Assembly: GCF_004348995.1 (NCBI RefSeq)
Contig: NZ_SMKQ01000002.1
Location: 96,197-160,196, forward strand
Reading direction: 5' to 3'
DNA from: Nonomuraea terrae
Lineage (GTDB): Bacteria; Actinomycetota; Actinomycetes; Streptosporangiales; Streptosporangiaceae
Length of the DNA: 64,000 bases
A program made the translations under genes and the position numbers. The notes below the pieces were generated by a model. The model did no database searches, was not told the origin of the DNA, and saw only the letters and a program-made list of their open reading frames with translations. Of the stretch, positions 8,993 through 18,525 are shown one piece after another. Each line of letters starts with the position of its first letter. Within the stretch, counting starts at the first letter, position 1.

Positions 8993-9886
8993 ATGGCCCC
9001 GACCACCGATTTCGACCGCGTACGGCTGACCAGCGCACCACGCGTTCGTTCGCTCCACCTGGGCGAACTGAAGATCACCTACGTCCCGGACGGGCTGTGC
9101 CTGTGCAAACCGCACGGCTGGCTGACCGGCACCACCGACGCGGACTGGGCGGCCAATCGCGATCATCTCGACGACGGCGGCTTCCTGCCCGCAGCCATCG
9201 GCGGGTTGCTGGTCGAGATGGGTGACCGGGCGCTACTCATCGACACCGGGTACGGACCCGAGTCCCACCCCGACGACCCGGCCAACCCGGTCATAGGAAG
9301 CATCTACGGCGGAGAGATGCTGGACGGCCTGCGGCGGCTGGGCCGCGAGCCACGCCAGATCGAGGCCGTCGCCATCACCCACCTGCACCTCGACCACCTG
9401 GGCTGGGCCTGGAGCGCCGAACCCGGCACCGATGCGCCACCGTTCGCGCACGCCACCCACTTCGTCGCGGCACCCGAGTGGGAGCGGCGCGACCTGGCCG
9501 CCGAGGCCGGGGCGACCGAGGAACGTCTGGCCGCCTTCGCACCCCGCGTCCGTACGGTCGAGGACGGCGAGGAGATCTTCCCCGGCGTGCGGGTTTCGTT
9601 CTCGGCTGGACACACCTTCGGCCACACCACGTACACCATCACCGGCGGCGGCCGGCGGCTCGTCGCGTTCGGCGACGCAATGCACGCGCCGGTCCAGGTC
9701 ACCCACCCCGAATGGGGCTGCACGCTCGACCACGACCCCGCCGAAGCCACCGAGCACCGCCGCCGGCTGGTCGAAGAGCTGAGCCGCCCCGACACCATTG
9801 GCTACGGCAACCACTTCGCCGACGTTGTCTTCGGACGCGCCGAGCGCCGCCCCGACGGCCGGTTCACCTGGGTCCCCGTAGCCTGA
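8993..9886 (+). CDS. Metallo-beta-lactamase-fold hydrolase
   Basis: A 297-residue MBL-fold protein. The metal-binding signature is THLHLDHLG (HxHxDH), followed by further ligands: a histidine in SAGHTFGHT, and GDAMH. The layout resembles AHL lactonases and related lactone/ester hydrolases in this superfamily, but the substrate cannot be assigned. The start ATG follows a GAGGTAGGA ribosome region. It is divergently paired with a MarR regulator, so it is likely inducible. Confidence 0.9.
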   Translation: MAPTTDFDRVRLTSAPRVRSLHLGELKITYVPDGLCLCKPHGWLTGTTDADWAANRDHLDDGGFLPAAIGGLLVEMGDRALLIDTGYGPESHPDDPANPVIGSIYGGEMLDGLRRLGREPRQIEAVAITHLHLDHLGWAWSAEPGTDAPPFAHATHFVAAPEWERRDLAAEAGATEERLAAFAPRVRTVEDGEEIFPGVRVSFSAGHTFGHTTYTITGGGRRLVAFGDAMHAPVQVTHPEWGCTLDHDPAEATEHRRRLVEELSRPDTIGYGNHFADVVFGRAERRPDGRFTWVPVA

Positions 9887-10260
9887 TCGTTCGCCACCCG
9901 GGGTGCGAACCTGTAACGGGCCGCGCCACCGCGCGCCGAGGAGCCGCCATGCTCACGGCCGCGCACCGCATCAACAGCAGACCCCCATCGCCGCCGACCT
10001 GCACCTGTCGCGCACGACACCCGGCCTGGCGATGAGCGCCATGAGCGCCTCCACGCGACTTCCGACTCGCCGAACGCCTGGCCGCACATCTCACGAGCAA
10101 CAGGCGACCGTCCTCGCCGCCCTGCTGCTCCGGCCCGCCCCGTACGTAACCAGCGACGCCGCCCGGCGCGAGTGATCGACGACAGTGCCGGCGATGAGCA
10201 GCGGAGCCGTTCGCAGTGCTCAGCAAGTCGTACACCTTCCTAGAGAAACAGAGAACTGTC
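9887..10260. other. Intergenic region, no gene seen
   Basis: 374 bp between two rightward genes. Frames are open in places but have no recognisable domain. The AGAGAAC just before 10261 may be the next gene's ribosome site. Confidence 0.45.
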
Positions 10261-11237
<977 letters not shown>

Positions 11238-11241
<4 letters not shown>

Positions 11242-12194
11242 CGCTGCCTGCTTTTCGCTGCGCCGTGCTGGACGACTACCAGGGGGTGGCACTAGGGATG
11301 GCCGGGTGGTCCCGGGTCCGGGCCACCAGCTTCCGCGAGCACTTTGCGAGCACCGACGAACTTGTGGCGGCCATCCACGACTGCGAGATCGTGGTCGCCA
11401 TGAGGGAGCGCACGCCGTTCCCCGCCTATGTGTTCGACCGGCTGCCCCACCTGCGGCTGCTCGTCACCACCGGCATGAGCAACGCCGCCATCGACCTGGA
11501 GGCGGCGCGGGCGCACGGCGTCACGGTATGCGGCACGGGCGGCGGCTCGACCTCGACGGTCGAGCTGACGTGGGCGCTGATCCTCGGCCTGGCCCGCCAC
11601 CTGGTGCCCGAGGCGACCGCCATGCGCACCGGCGGCCCCTGGCAGCACACCCTTGGCACAGACCTGCACGGACGCACCCTCGGGCTGCTCGGCCTCGGCC
11701 GTATCGGGTCGCAGGTGGCGGCGATCGGGCGGGCTTTCGGCATGGACGTGCTGGCCTGGAGCCAGAACCTGACGCGCGAGCGGGCCGAGGAATGCGGCGC
11801 GCGACCGGCCCCCAATTTGGATGCCCTGCTCGCCGGCTCCGACGTCGTCTCCGTCCACGTGGTGCTCGGCGACCGGACGCGGGGGCTCGTCGGCGCGCGG
11901 GAACTGGGCCTGATGAAGCCCACCGCGTACCTGGTCAACACCTCGCGGGCGGCGATCGTCGACCAGTCCGCCCTGGCGTCCGCGCTGCGCGAGGGGCGGA
12001 TCGCGGGGGCCGGGCTGGACGTGTTCGACGAGGAGCCGCTGCCCGCCGGCCATGAGTTCCGTACGCTGCCGAACGTGCTGGCCACGCCGCACCTCGGCTA
12101 TGTCAGCGAGTTGAACTACGCGACGTTCTACCGTGACGCCGTGGACGACATCGGCGCCTTCCTCGACGACAGCCCGATCCGGGTGCTGACCTGA
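11238..12194 (+). CDS. D-isomer-specific 2-hydroxyacid dehydrogenase
   Basis: A 318-residue NAD-dependent dehydrogenase. The Rossmann motif is LLGLGRIGSQVAAIGRAFGM. The family signature follows (LVNTSRAAIVDQSALASALR), and then GAGLDVFDEEPLP and the catalytic histidine in ATPHLGYV. The protein is the usual family length. It starts at a GTG that overlaps the aldo/keto reductase stop (GTGA), which argues for one operon: two sequential carbonyl/hydroxy-acid redox steps. The actual substrate is not predictable. Confidence 0.93.
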
Positions 12195-12195
12195 C

Positions 12196-12440
12196 TCACT
12201 CGACCCTCGTCCTGGCCCGGAAGGCGGCGGTCTTGACGCGGTTCTGGCAAGCCGTCGAGCAGAACCTGCGATGCCGTTGCGGGAGACGTCCAAGTAGACG
12301 CGATCGCAGCGCTGGGCCGTACAGACGCCGGGACGGTCGTGGAACTCGCTGCCCGGGGTCCTCCTCGGACCTCGGTGAAGGCAAGCGCGGGATCTTCTCC
12401 AAGAGAAGGTGACGCTGCGATCGAGCACCCGGACGAGACG
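12196..12440 (-). pseudogene. CGNR zinc-finger (ABATE-type) protein, broken C-terminal end
   Basis: Minus-strand reading gives the C-terminal zinc finger of CGNR/ABATE regulators in pieces. One frame reads FHDRPGVCTAQRCDRVYLDVSRNG. The next frame continues RRFCSTACQNRVKTAAFRAR and stops at 12196. The two join if one base is missing at about 12271-12272, exactly in the codon between SRNG and RRFC. A third piece, ALAFTEVRGGPR, lies upstream in another frame, implying a second shift near 12345-12365. The four zinc cysteines (C..C and C..C) are all still encoded. The N-terminal ABATE domain is absent. Confidence 0.8.
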
Positions 12441-12612
12441 GCCCGCGAGGCGGTATTCCCGGTGGTGCCAGGCGGGGAGAAGACGCTGCGCGCCGCCGGG
12501 CTCATCATGCAAGATCCACAAGCTCTCTGTCACAAATGACGCGACAGACGTGACAGACGCGCCGACTCAGACACACGAGTCGGTGCTGTCACTGTTGCTG
12601 TCAGCAGACATC

Positions 12613-12643
12613 AAAAAGCCCCGAACGATGATCCGTCCGGGGC
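12613..12643 (-). terminator. Intrinsic terminator beside detached tRNA-Phe half
   Basis: Read leftward: GCCCCG with its complement CGGGGC around an inner ACG/CGT stem, then five T residues (12617-12613). It has the same layout as the terminator after intact tRNA-Phe at 19895-19927. Confidence 0.75.
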
Positions 12644-12650
12644 GTCTTTG

Positions 12651-12700
12651 CTGTTCAAAGCTGGTGGTCAGGGGCAGGGTCGAACTGCCGACCTTCCGCT
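12651..12700 (-). repeat. Detached 3' half of tRNA-Phe (candidate att site)
   Basis: These 50 bases match 19935-19984 at 49 of 50 positions; 41 of them (12660-12700) are uninterrupted. The match covers the tRNA-Phe anticodon-stem 3' side, variable region, T arm, acceptor end and CCA, then breaks off abruptly at the anticodon stem. The 5' half of a tRNA is missing here. Confidence 0.9.
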
Positions 12701-12879
12701 CGACAAAGCCGCCTTGGGGCGGGGGCTCCTGGTGACGTACGCCGTCTTCGGTGGCGTCGTCGCCTCCGGAGGCGACGCGACGCAGGTCGACGCGCTGTTG
12801 CGGTACCAACCGGGAGACACCCTGGTTGCGTCTGCTGGTGAGGTCGCGGGGAAGATCCCGCGCCCTCGGTCCAACTCGT

Positions 12880-13112
12880 TAGGCAGACGGCGTGTGCAGC
12901 AGCCGCTGGATGGCGGTGACCCGTTCGGCAATCATGCGGGTGCCAATGGCTGTCCCGGGGATCACGTGGGCCATGTGGAACGCTCCGCTGTAGTGGTGAA
13001 GATCCGTCGGTACACCTGCCTGGATCAGCAGGTGCGCGTAATTCAGTACCTCGTCGCGTGGTGGTAGGCGGCCACCCAGGCGGGAGGCAGGCCGGCCCTC
13101 TCGACCGTGACG
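12880..13112 (-). pseudogene. C-terminal fragment of HSL-type alpha/beta hydrolase
   Basis: Leftward reading gives AGLPPAWVAAYHHAT in one frame. After a shift it reads EVLNYAHLLIQAGVPTDLHH, then YSGAFHMAHVIPGTAIGTR and AERVTAIQRLLHTPSA, with a stop at 12880-12882. The pattern LPPAxV...EVLNYA...GxFH is the C-terminal third of hormone-sensitive-lipase-family esterases, including the catalytic histidine in GAFH. The Ser and Asp parts are gone, so it cannot be active. Confidence 0.75.
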
Positions 13113-13122
13113 CCGTTCAAGC

Positions 13123-13791
13123 TCAGCTCGATCGCGCGATCTCGTCGATGAGGGCGGCCAGAATGCGCGGCTGCGACAGGAACGGGGAATGACCGCTGGT
13201 GAGTCGGCGGATCTCGGCAGCCTGGGCTGCCATCTTCTCCTGCAGCGCGAGCGAGATGGCCTGATCCTGCTCTGCGACGATGTAGGTGGACGGGATGTCC
13301 CGCCAGGCGACCGCGCCGACCTTCTCGGCGAACGATCGGACGGTCTGGTCGACCAACGCGCTCATCGCCTGCTCGGCCTCGGCGTCGGGCAGATCGCCGT
13401 AGAGCGAGGTACGCGCTCCGCTGATAAGCGGGAGCAGGCCGCTCACGTCGTCGGGAGTGGGCGAGCCTTCGAGGTCGAACAGCGACTGGCCCTCGTCCGG
13501 CATCCACGCGCAAAGGTAGATCAGCCGCTCGACGTTCCGCGCACCGGCGGCGGCCTCGGTGATCGGGATGCCCCCGTAGGAGTGGCCGAGCAGCACGACC
13601 GGGCCCTCGATCGAGGCCAACTCCTTGGCCACCATGGCGGCGTCGTCATGCATGCCCGCGGTGGGACGCTCTCCGGCGCTCGGCAATGCGGGTGCGCGGG
13701 TGCCATAGCCGAGTGCGTGTAGCTCGGTTTCGAGCTTCTCCCAGGCGTTCGGCCGGTGCCAGGCGCCGTGGACGATCATCAAGGTAGTCAT
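13123..13791 (-). CDS. Alpha/beta hydrolase
   Basis: A 222-residue hydrolase with VHGAWHRPNAWEKLE near the N-terminus, the nucleophile elbow LLGHSYGG (Ser), and the catalytic histidine in LTSGHSPFLSQP. Start 13791 (MTTLMIVHG) has CTGGAGT eight bases upstream. Its size and motifs fit the small esterase/salicylate-esterase-like group (AB_hydrolase_6). It lies inside the possible tRNA-Phe element and seems intact, unlike its neighbours. Confidence 0.9.
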   Translation of the reverse strand: MTTLMIVHGAWHRPNAWEKLETELHALGYGTRAPALPSAGERPTAGMHDDAAMVAKELASIEGPVVLLGHSYGGIPITEAAAGARNVERLIYLCAWMPDEGQSLFDLEGSPTPDDVSGLLPLISGARTSLYGDLPDAEAEQAMSALVDQTVRSFAEKVGAVAWRDIPSTYIVAEQDQAISLALQEKMAAQAAEIRRLTSGHSPFLSQPRILAALIDEIARSS

Positions 13792-13965
13792 GAACGGTAC
13801 TCCAGAATTCTCAGGTGTCGGATTGTGTGGCGTGGGCGGCGGGGGCGCCTGCCCCCGCGACGCCAGCCGGCCGGGAGAAAGTGCTGGCCAGGAGAACGGC
13901 CCGGCCGGGAAGACTGGCCCAGGCATCGGTGACTCATAAACCGGGGAAAAGCGCGCGCGGGTCGT

Positions 13966-14313
13966 TCAGCGTGACACGCGGGCGATCAGCAGCGACCCCA
14001 CCCCGTCGGCGGCCCAGAAGATCGCCGTGCTGGCCGCGGCCACGAGGAGGGCGGTGACCAGCACCGGACGGCGACCCAGGTGATCGCTGAGCGACCCGAC
14101 CGTCAGCAAGGCGCCGAGCAGACCGGCGACGTACACTGCGAAGATCACCGTCAGCATCGTCACCGAGAAGCCCCAACGCTCCCGGTACAGCGGGTAGATC
14201 GGGGACGGCGCGCTCGCGGTCGCCATCATCAGCACGTTGGCGTAGACGAGCAGGACGAACGAAGCACGACGTCCGAGACGACGTCCGTTGTGGAAGTGAC
14301 TCACACCGTTCAT
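13966..14313 (-). pseudogene. MFS transporter, N-terminal fragment
   Basis: 115 codons encode the first three transmembrane helices of an MFS permease, with the loop 2-3 motif GSLSDHLGRRPVLV. The frame ends at LLIARVSR and stop, where full-length relatives continue for about 280 residues. No continuation follows in other frames. It is truncated and presumably non-functional. Confidence 0.8.
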
Positions 14314-14337
14314 CGCATGGCCTCGTGTGATGTCCGG

Positions 14338-15027
14338 TCAGCTCGGCCAGGGCGAGCCGACGATGCGCTCGACCGTCGTCGTGCGCTGGAAGCCGGGGAT
14401 GAAGTGCTCGAGCACGTCGGAGTTCACGGTGCCGTTCGTGGTTTCTGGGCGGTTCTTGAGCCCGTCGACGTAGGCTCGCAGGAACTCGTTCTTGAAGTCC
14501 CCTCGTGGGTGGACGGCGAGGATTTCGTCCAGCTGATCGGGTTCCAGCCCGTCCAGGCCGAAGCCGATCGCGTCGGTCAAGACGCCGAGGTGTGTGGTGG
14601 CGATCTCCGGGGCCATCCGGCCGGGGATGCCCGGCGTGGTGTGCAGCGCGATCGCCGTCCAGACGGTCTCGGCCGCTGCCGTCGAGAAACCACGGTCCAG
14701 GAGGAACTCGCGCGCGTGGTCGGCGCCATCGACTTCGAAGCGCTGCTCGACGTCGGAGAAGGGAGCCAGGAGGCCGACGTCGTGGAACATGGCCGCCAAG
14801 TAGAGCAGCTCCGGGTCCGGTTTCACGCCGAGCTTGTCAGCGTGGATCAGGCCGAAGAAGAAGACCCGCCGGGAGTGGTGATAGATGAGAGGGCTGGTCG
14901 TCTCCTGGATGAGCATGGTCGCTTCGGCGACCGCCGCTGTCTCAGGAATCTCCAACCCCGCGATGACCTCTGGCATGACCTCTGGCTTTCCGGGAAGTGT
15001 GTCGGTTGTGGACCGTGTGTCCGACAT
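14338..15027 (-). CDS. HD-domain protein, cyanamide-hydratase-like
   Basis: A 229-residue protein with the HD metal site: HHSRRVFFFG (first His), AAMFHDVGL (His-Asp) and a later histidine in AIALHTTPG. This spacing resembles the small HD proteins annotated as cyanamide hydratase-like. The family includes lyases and phosphohydrolases, so the reaction is not certain. It sits between an MFS fragment and a disrupted GlxA-type gene. Confidence 0.8.
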   Translation of the reverse strand: MSDTRSTTDTLPGKPEVMPEVIAGLEIPETAAVAEATMLIQETTSPLIYHHSRRVFFFGLIHADKLGVKPDPELLYLAAMFHDVGLLAPFSDVEQRFEVDGADHAREFLLDRGFSTAAAETVWTAIALHTTPGIPGRMAPEIATTHLGVLTDAIGFGLDGLEPDQLDEILAVHPRGDFKNEFLRAYVDGLKNRPETTNGTVNSDVLEHFIPGFQRTTTVERIVGSPWPS

Positions 15028-15386
15028 TCATGCTGCCCACCGCTTGGCGTGCGGCGCCGCCTTCCTCCGGCCAGGAATCACCTATATCCGGACAGGGCGA
15101 AATCGCAGCCGTGTGCTCCTACCACGACCGCTGCACTGACTCTCGTGACGACCCCCACCCCGCCGCGGCACGCCGAAGCCGCCCAGGGGCGGTCGGAGGG
15201 GTGGCTTCGGCGCCCGCTGCCGGTTGAGCAACCCCGTCCACGAGGGTCTGTCCCCGTCATCTCCGGGTAACGGTGTGCTACCAAGGAACGGTGTCCATGC
15301 CTCCCGCGTCGCCGCATCGACGGCGGTCAGTGCCGCCGGGGTCCGGCCGGTCACCGCGCGGATCCGGCTCCGGAGGGACCGGACCG

Positions 15387-15600
15387 GTGAACGCTGCCCC
15401 GCACCGGGTCGCGATCCTCGTCTACGACGGAGTGACGTTGCTGGACGTCGCCGGTCCCGCGGAGGTGTTCAAGGAGGCGAACCGGTTCGGTGCCGACTAC
15501 CGGATCGTGCTGCTGTCGCCGACCGGTGCGGACATCACGTCGAACCTCGGGGTCCGGATCGCGGTCGACGGCGCCGTCTCCTCGGAGCCGGCGATCTCAG
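15387..15600 (+). pseudogene. GlxA-type (DJ-1/PfpI domain) regulator, cut by IS110
   Basis: Reading from GTG 15387, with GGAGG about 10 bases upstream, the product begins VNAAPHRVAILVYDGVTLLD, then VAGPAEVFKEANRFGADYRI. That is the DJ-1/PfpI-like N-terminal domain of AraC regulators related to GlxA. Family-like sequence stops at about AVDGAVSSEP (near 15595), where the IS110 left end begins. The rest of the DJ-1 domain and the HTH domain are not found on the other side of the element. Confidence 0.7.
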
Positions 15601-15636
15601 CCAGTACCTGTACTACGTCTGACAGTGATGATGTAG

Positions 15637-15850
15637 ATGAGCGTCTCCCGCCAGGGTCTGACCCAGCGTCTGACTGACTTCGGGTCCTCAACAGGATCTG
15701 TCGGCCCGAGGCGGGAGACACTCATCCGCACCCACCAGACGCGGCGCCTGTGACTTCATAGGAGCCTGGCCAGAGGCCCCATCACTGTCTTGTCCGCCTT
15801 GCCCGGCTGGTGCGTGCCGCCCCGCCCACGGTCAAAACGACAGGACGACG
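15637..15850 (+). ncRNA. Candidate bridge RNA of the IS110 element
   Basis: The leader upstream of the transposase has a long stem. GTCTCCCGCC near 15640 pairs perfectly with GGCGGGAGAC near 15712, and the pairing extends to 13 of 14 bases. The second half includes CATAGGAGC, which matches the right end of the element. IS110 transposases are known to use an RNA from this region to bring donor and target DNA together. That this leader is such an RNA is inference. Confidence 0.5.
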
Positions 15851-16924
15851 ATGACCTCCATTACACCCCACAGCGCACCGATCACAGAAGTCGCCGCCGG
15901 CGTGGACACCCACCAAGACACCCACACCGCAGCAGTGATCGACCCGGTCGGACGGGTCCTGGGAACCGAGCAGTTCCCCGCCACCCCGACCGGATACACC
16001 GCCCTGCTGACCTGGATGCGCACCTTCGGACACCTGACGCGCGTCGGCGTCGAAGGCACCGGCGCCTACGGAGCCGGGCTCACCCGCCTGCTGCAAGCCG
16101 AGCACATCGACGTCATCGAGATCGACCGGCCGGACCGCAAGACCCGCCGCTTCCAGGGCAAGTCCGACCCAATCGACGCCATCGCCGCCGCCAAGACCGC
16201 ACTCGCCGGCGACCGCACCGGCACCCCCAAGCAGCGCGACGGCCGGATCGAAGCGCTGCGCAATCTACGGGTGGCGCGCCGCTCGGCGATCGACCAGCGC
16301 GCCGATGTCCAGCGCCAGATCAAGACCCTCGTCGTCACCGCGCCCGAAAGTCTCCGCGAACGTCTGCGCGGCCTGCCTGCCATGAAGCTGATCGCCGCCT
16401 GCGCGGCACTTCGCCCTGACCCGCACGACGCCGCCACACCCACCACCGCCGTTCAGATCGCGCTGCGCTCACTGGCCCGCCGCCACCAGCAGCTCACCGC
16501 CGAGATCACCGACCTGGACGAGCTCCTGCAGCCCCTGGTCGCCGCGATCAATCCCCGCCTGGTCGCCGTCCACGGGGTTGGGACCGACGTCGCCGGCCAA
16601 TTGCTGGTCACCGCCGGCGAAAACCATGATCGGCTGCGCTCCGAGGCCGCCTTCGCCATGCTCTGCGGTGTCGCCCCCATCCCGGCCTCATCCGGCAAGA
16701 ACCGCAGGCACCGGCTCAACCGGGGAGGCGACCGCCAAGCCAACGCCGCTCTCTACCGCGTCGTCCTGTGCCGGCTTCGCTGGGACCCCCGCACCCGGGC
16801 CTACATGGAACGCCGCACCCAAGATGGGCTCTCGAAGAAAGAGATCATCCGATGCCTCAAGCGGTACGTCGCCCGCGAGCTCTACCAGATCATCACAACA
16901 AACGATCTTCAACTCGCGGCTTGA
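15851..16924 (+). CDS. IS110-family transposase (DEDD)
   Basis: A 357-residue recombinase. The N-terminal RuvC-like DEDD domain shows AAGVDTHQDTHTAAVID, GVEGTGAYGAGLTR and GKSDPIDAIAAA. The C-terminal Transposase_20 domain shows AVHGVGTDVAGQLLVTAG and GVAPIPASSGK, then RLNRGGDRQANAALY with the catalytic serine region. The frame is full length without breaks, so it could be active. It starts at ATG 15851 after the structured leader. Confidence 0.95.
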   Translation: MTSITPHSAPITEVAAGVDTHQDTHTAAVIDPVGRVLGTEQFPATPTGYTALLTWMRTFGHLTRVGVEGTGAYGAGLTRLLQAEHIDVIEIDRPDRKTRRFQGKSDPIDAIAAAKTALAGDRTGTPKQRDGRIEALRNLRVARRSAIDQRADVQRQIKTLVVTAPESLRERLRGLPAMKLIAACAALRPDPHDAATPTTAVQIALRSLARRHQQLTAEITDLDELLQPLVAAINPRLVAVHGVGTDVAGQLLVTAGENHDRLRSEAAFAMLCGVAPIPASSGKNRRHRLNRGGDRQANAALYRVVLCRLRWDPRTRAYMERRTQDGLSKKEIIRCLKRYVARELYQIITTNDLQLAA

Positions 16925-16940
16925 CATCCATAGGAGCATC

Positions 16941-17296
16941 CTGTATGCGAGGTCCTCCAGAGTCCGCCAATGTCCGGGACCGTGCGCCCAGGTTGTCACT
17001 CAGCCGAGCATCTGTTCACAAGGAGAATCGGCGATGTGCACGGGTGTCCACCGCTGACCGCAGAGCGCTGGTCACAGGCGTCCCCGATCATCCGGGGCCG
17101 TTGTTAGCATCCGAGTTAGCAAGATCCTTCCGTGACCCCTTCGATGCGAAGCCACTTGCGCCTGACCGCTACGGGCACTGGTACGCCGCCTGACCTGGCC
17201 CATCAGTCTCCGGAAGTCCGCGAGCGTCCGCAGCCGTGCTCTAAAACTGATGGACATCGTTGACACCTGGGTCTCCGACCACTACGGAGACTATCT
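16941..17296. other. Space between two insertion sequences, no gene seen
   Basis: About 350 bp. An AAGGAG precedes an ATG at 17034, but the frame ends after seven codons (MCTGVHR). An adjacent frame stays open to 17193 (ending DRYGHWYAA) without a recognised family. It may be the leftover of a gene interrupted by the two elements. Confidence 0.4.
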
Positions 17297-18247
17297 ATGT
17301 CGACTCCCCCGAACCCCCCACTCGACCGTGAAGCCAAGCGGCGCCTGGCGGTCATCCGTCACGTCGAAGAGGTCTCGGGCAACGTCGCGCTGACGTGCCG
17401 CTACTACGGGATCAGCCGGCAGGCGTACTACATCTGGTACCGCCGCTACCAGGCCGAGGGCATCGAGGGCCTGCGCACCCGCTCCAAGCGGCCCAAGACC
17501 AGCCCGAACGCCACGCACGCTGAGGTCGTGCAGAAGATCATTTATCTGCGGCAGAACTACCACTTCGGTCCGGAGAAGATCTCGATGTACCTGAAGCGGT
17601 ACCACGACGTCACCATCAGCCGCTCAGGCGTCTGGCGGATCCTCAAGCGCCTGGACATGGGCCGGTTGCCAGCCTCTCAGCGCTACAAGCGCCACGACCG
17701 CCGCTGGAAGCGGTACGAGAAGCAGCTGCCCGGCCACCGCGTCCAGATCGACGTCAAGTTCATCGAGCCGATCGCCGGCGTCACCGGCCGCAAGGGCGAC
17801 CGTAACAAGTACTACCAGTTCACGGCGATCGACGACTGCACCCGGCTGCGCGTGCTGCGCATCTATCCGCAGCTCAACCAGAAGACCGCCATCCAGTTCC
17901 TCGACTACGTCTTGCAGCGCCTGCCGTTCCAGGTGGAGGTCATCCAGACCGACAACGGGGCCGAGTTCCAGTCGGCCTTCCACTGGCACGTCCTGGACAA
18001 GGGCATCAACCACGTCTACATCAAGCCCCGCACGCCGCGGTTGAACGGCAAGGTCGAACGCTCACACCGCATCAACGCCGAAGAGTTCTACCGGATGCTC
18101 GAGGGCGTCGTCATCGACGACGCCGAGGTGTTCAATGACAAGCTTCGCGAATGGGAGGACTACTACAACTACCCTCGACCCCATGGCGGCCTCGGCGGCC
18201 AAACCCCTTACGAACGCCTCAAGCAGAAGACCACGGCCCAGGCGTAA
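17297..18247 (+). CDS. IS481-family-type transposase (DDE integrase core)
   Basis: A 316-residue transposase. The N-terminal HTH reads CRYYGISRQAYYIWYRRYQ. The DDE core has the first Asp in VQIDVKFIEPI, the second in VIQTDNGAEFQS, and the Glu in LNGKVERSHRINAEEF. The C-terminus is YNYPRPHGGLGGQTPYERL, typical of IS481. The frame is intact. I could not define clean terminal inverted repeats; the left and right flanks share only a weak GACAT/CGTTnAC match. The element extends roughly from 17240 to 18270. Confidence 0.93.
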   Translation: MSTPPNPPLDREAKRRLAVIRHVEEVSGNVALTCRYYGISRQAYYIWYRRYQAEGIEGLRTRSKRPKTSPNATHAEVVQKIIYLRQNYHFGPEKISMYLKRYHDVTISRSGVWRILKRLDMGRLPASQRYKRHDRRWKRYEKQLPGHRVQIDVKFIEPIAGVTGRKGDRNKYYQFTAIDDCTRLRVLRIYPQLNQKTAIQFLDYVLQRLPFQVEVIQTDNGAEFQSAFHWHVLDKGINHVYIKPRTPRLNGKVERSHRINAEEFYRMLEGVVIDDAEVFNDKLREWEDYYNYPRPHGGLGGQTPYERLKQKTTAQA

Positions 18248-18275
18248 ACGATCAATGTCGGTTGCACAGGTGGTT

Positions 18276-18362
18276 ATGTTCGTGAGTTCCGGCGCCAGAT
18301 GTCGCTGGGTTCGGGCGCCAGCGAGATCGCGCCGCTCTCGATGTTCGTGAGTTTCGGCGCCA
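18276..18362 (+). repeat. Direct repeats resembling an IS21-type end
   Basis: The 22-mer starting ATGTTCGTGAGTT and ending CGGCGCCA occurs at 18276-18297 and again at 18341-18362 with one mismatch. A degenerate third copy (GTTCGGGCGCCA) lies at 18309-18320. IS21 elements carry several repeats of this size at each end, but no istA/istB gene is present, so this would be an orphan end. Confidence 0.45.
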
Positions 18363-18525
18363 CGCCGGTTGCTACGGCCGCGCCCGGCGTCGAACGGATC
18401 TCTGCTCACGCATAGTGACGAACCAGGGGAGGCCATCCGCGCGTTGTCTGCGGCAGATGTGTGCACCTGACCTTGGTCTGCACGCCCTCAATAGGCAGTT
18501 GAGGATGTCTGCTGCGGCATCCGGG

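Larger units (their letters stand above)
15600..16940 (+). mobile_element. IS110-family insertion sequence
   Basis: It consists of one transposase gene, a ~210-bp structured leader and a short right end. No terminal inverted repeats are visible, as expected for IS110. The sequence CATAGGAGC occurs both in the leader (15757-15765) and just past the stop codon (16929-16937), each preceded by TGAC within 4-5 bases. The ends are approximate. Confidence 0.8.

Noticed and set aside
10216..10260. Upstream ATG for the aldo/keto reductase
   Set aside because: Homology begins at 10261 and the added 15 residues have no family match.
11292..12533. Long minus-strand open frame of more than 400 codons
   Set aside because: It lies opposite the D-2-hydroxyacid dehydrogenase gene and is open through GC-rich third positions. 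Only its beginning contains a real remnant (the CGNR zinc finger), which is annotated separately.
12651..12700. Second functional tRNA-Phe
   Set aside because: Only the 3' half is present; the acceptor 5' strand, D arm and anticodon are missing.
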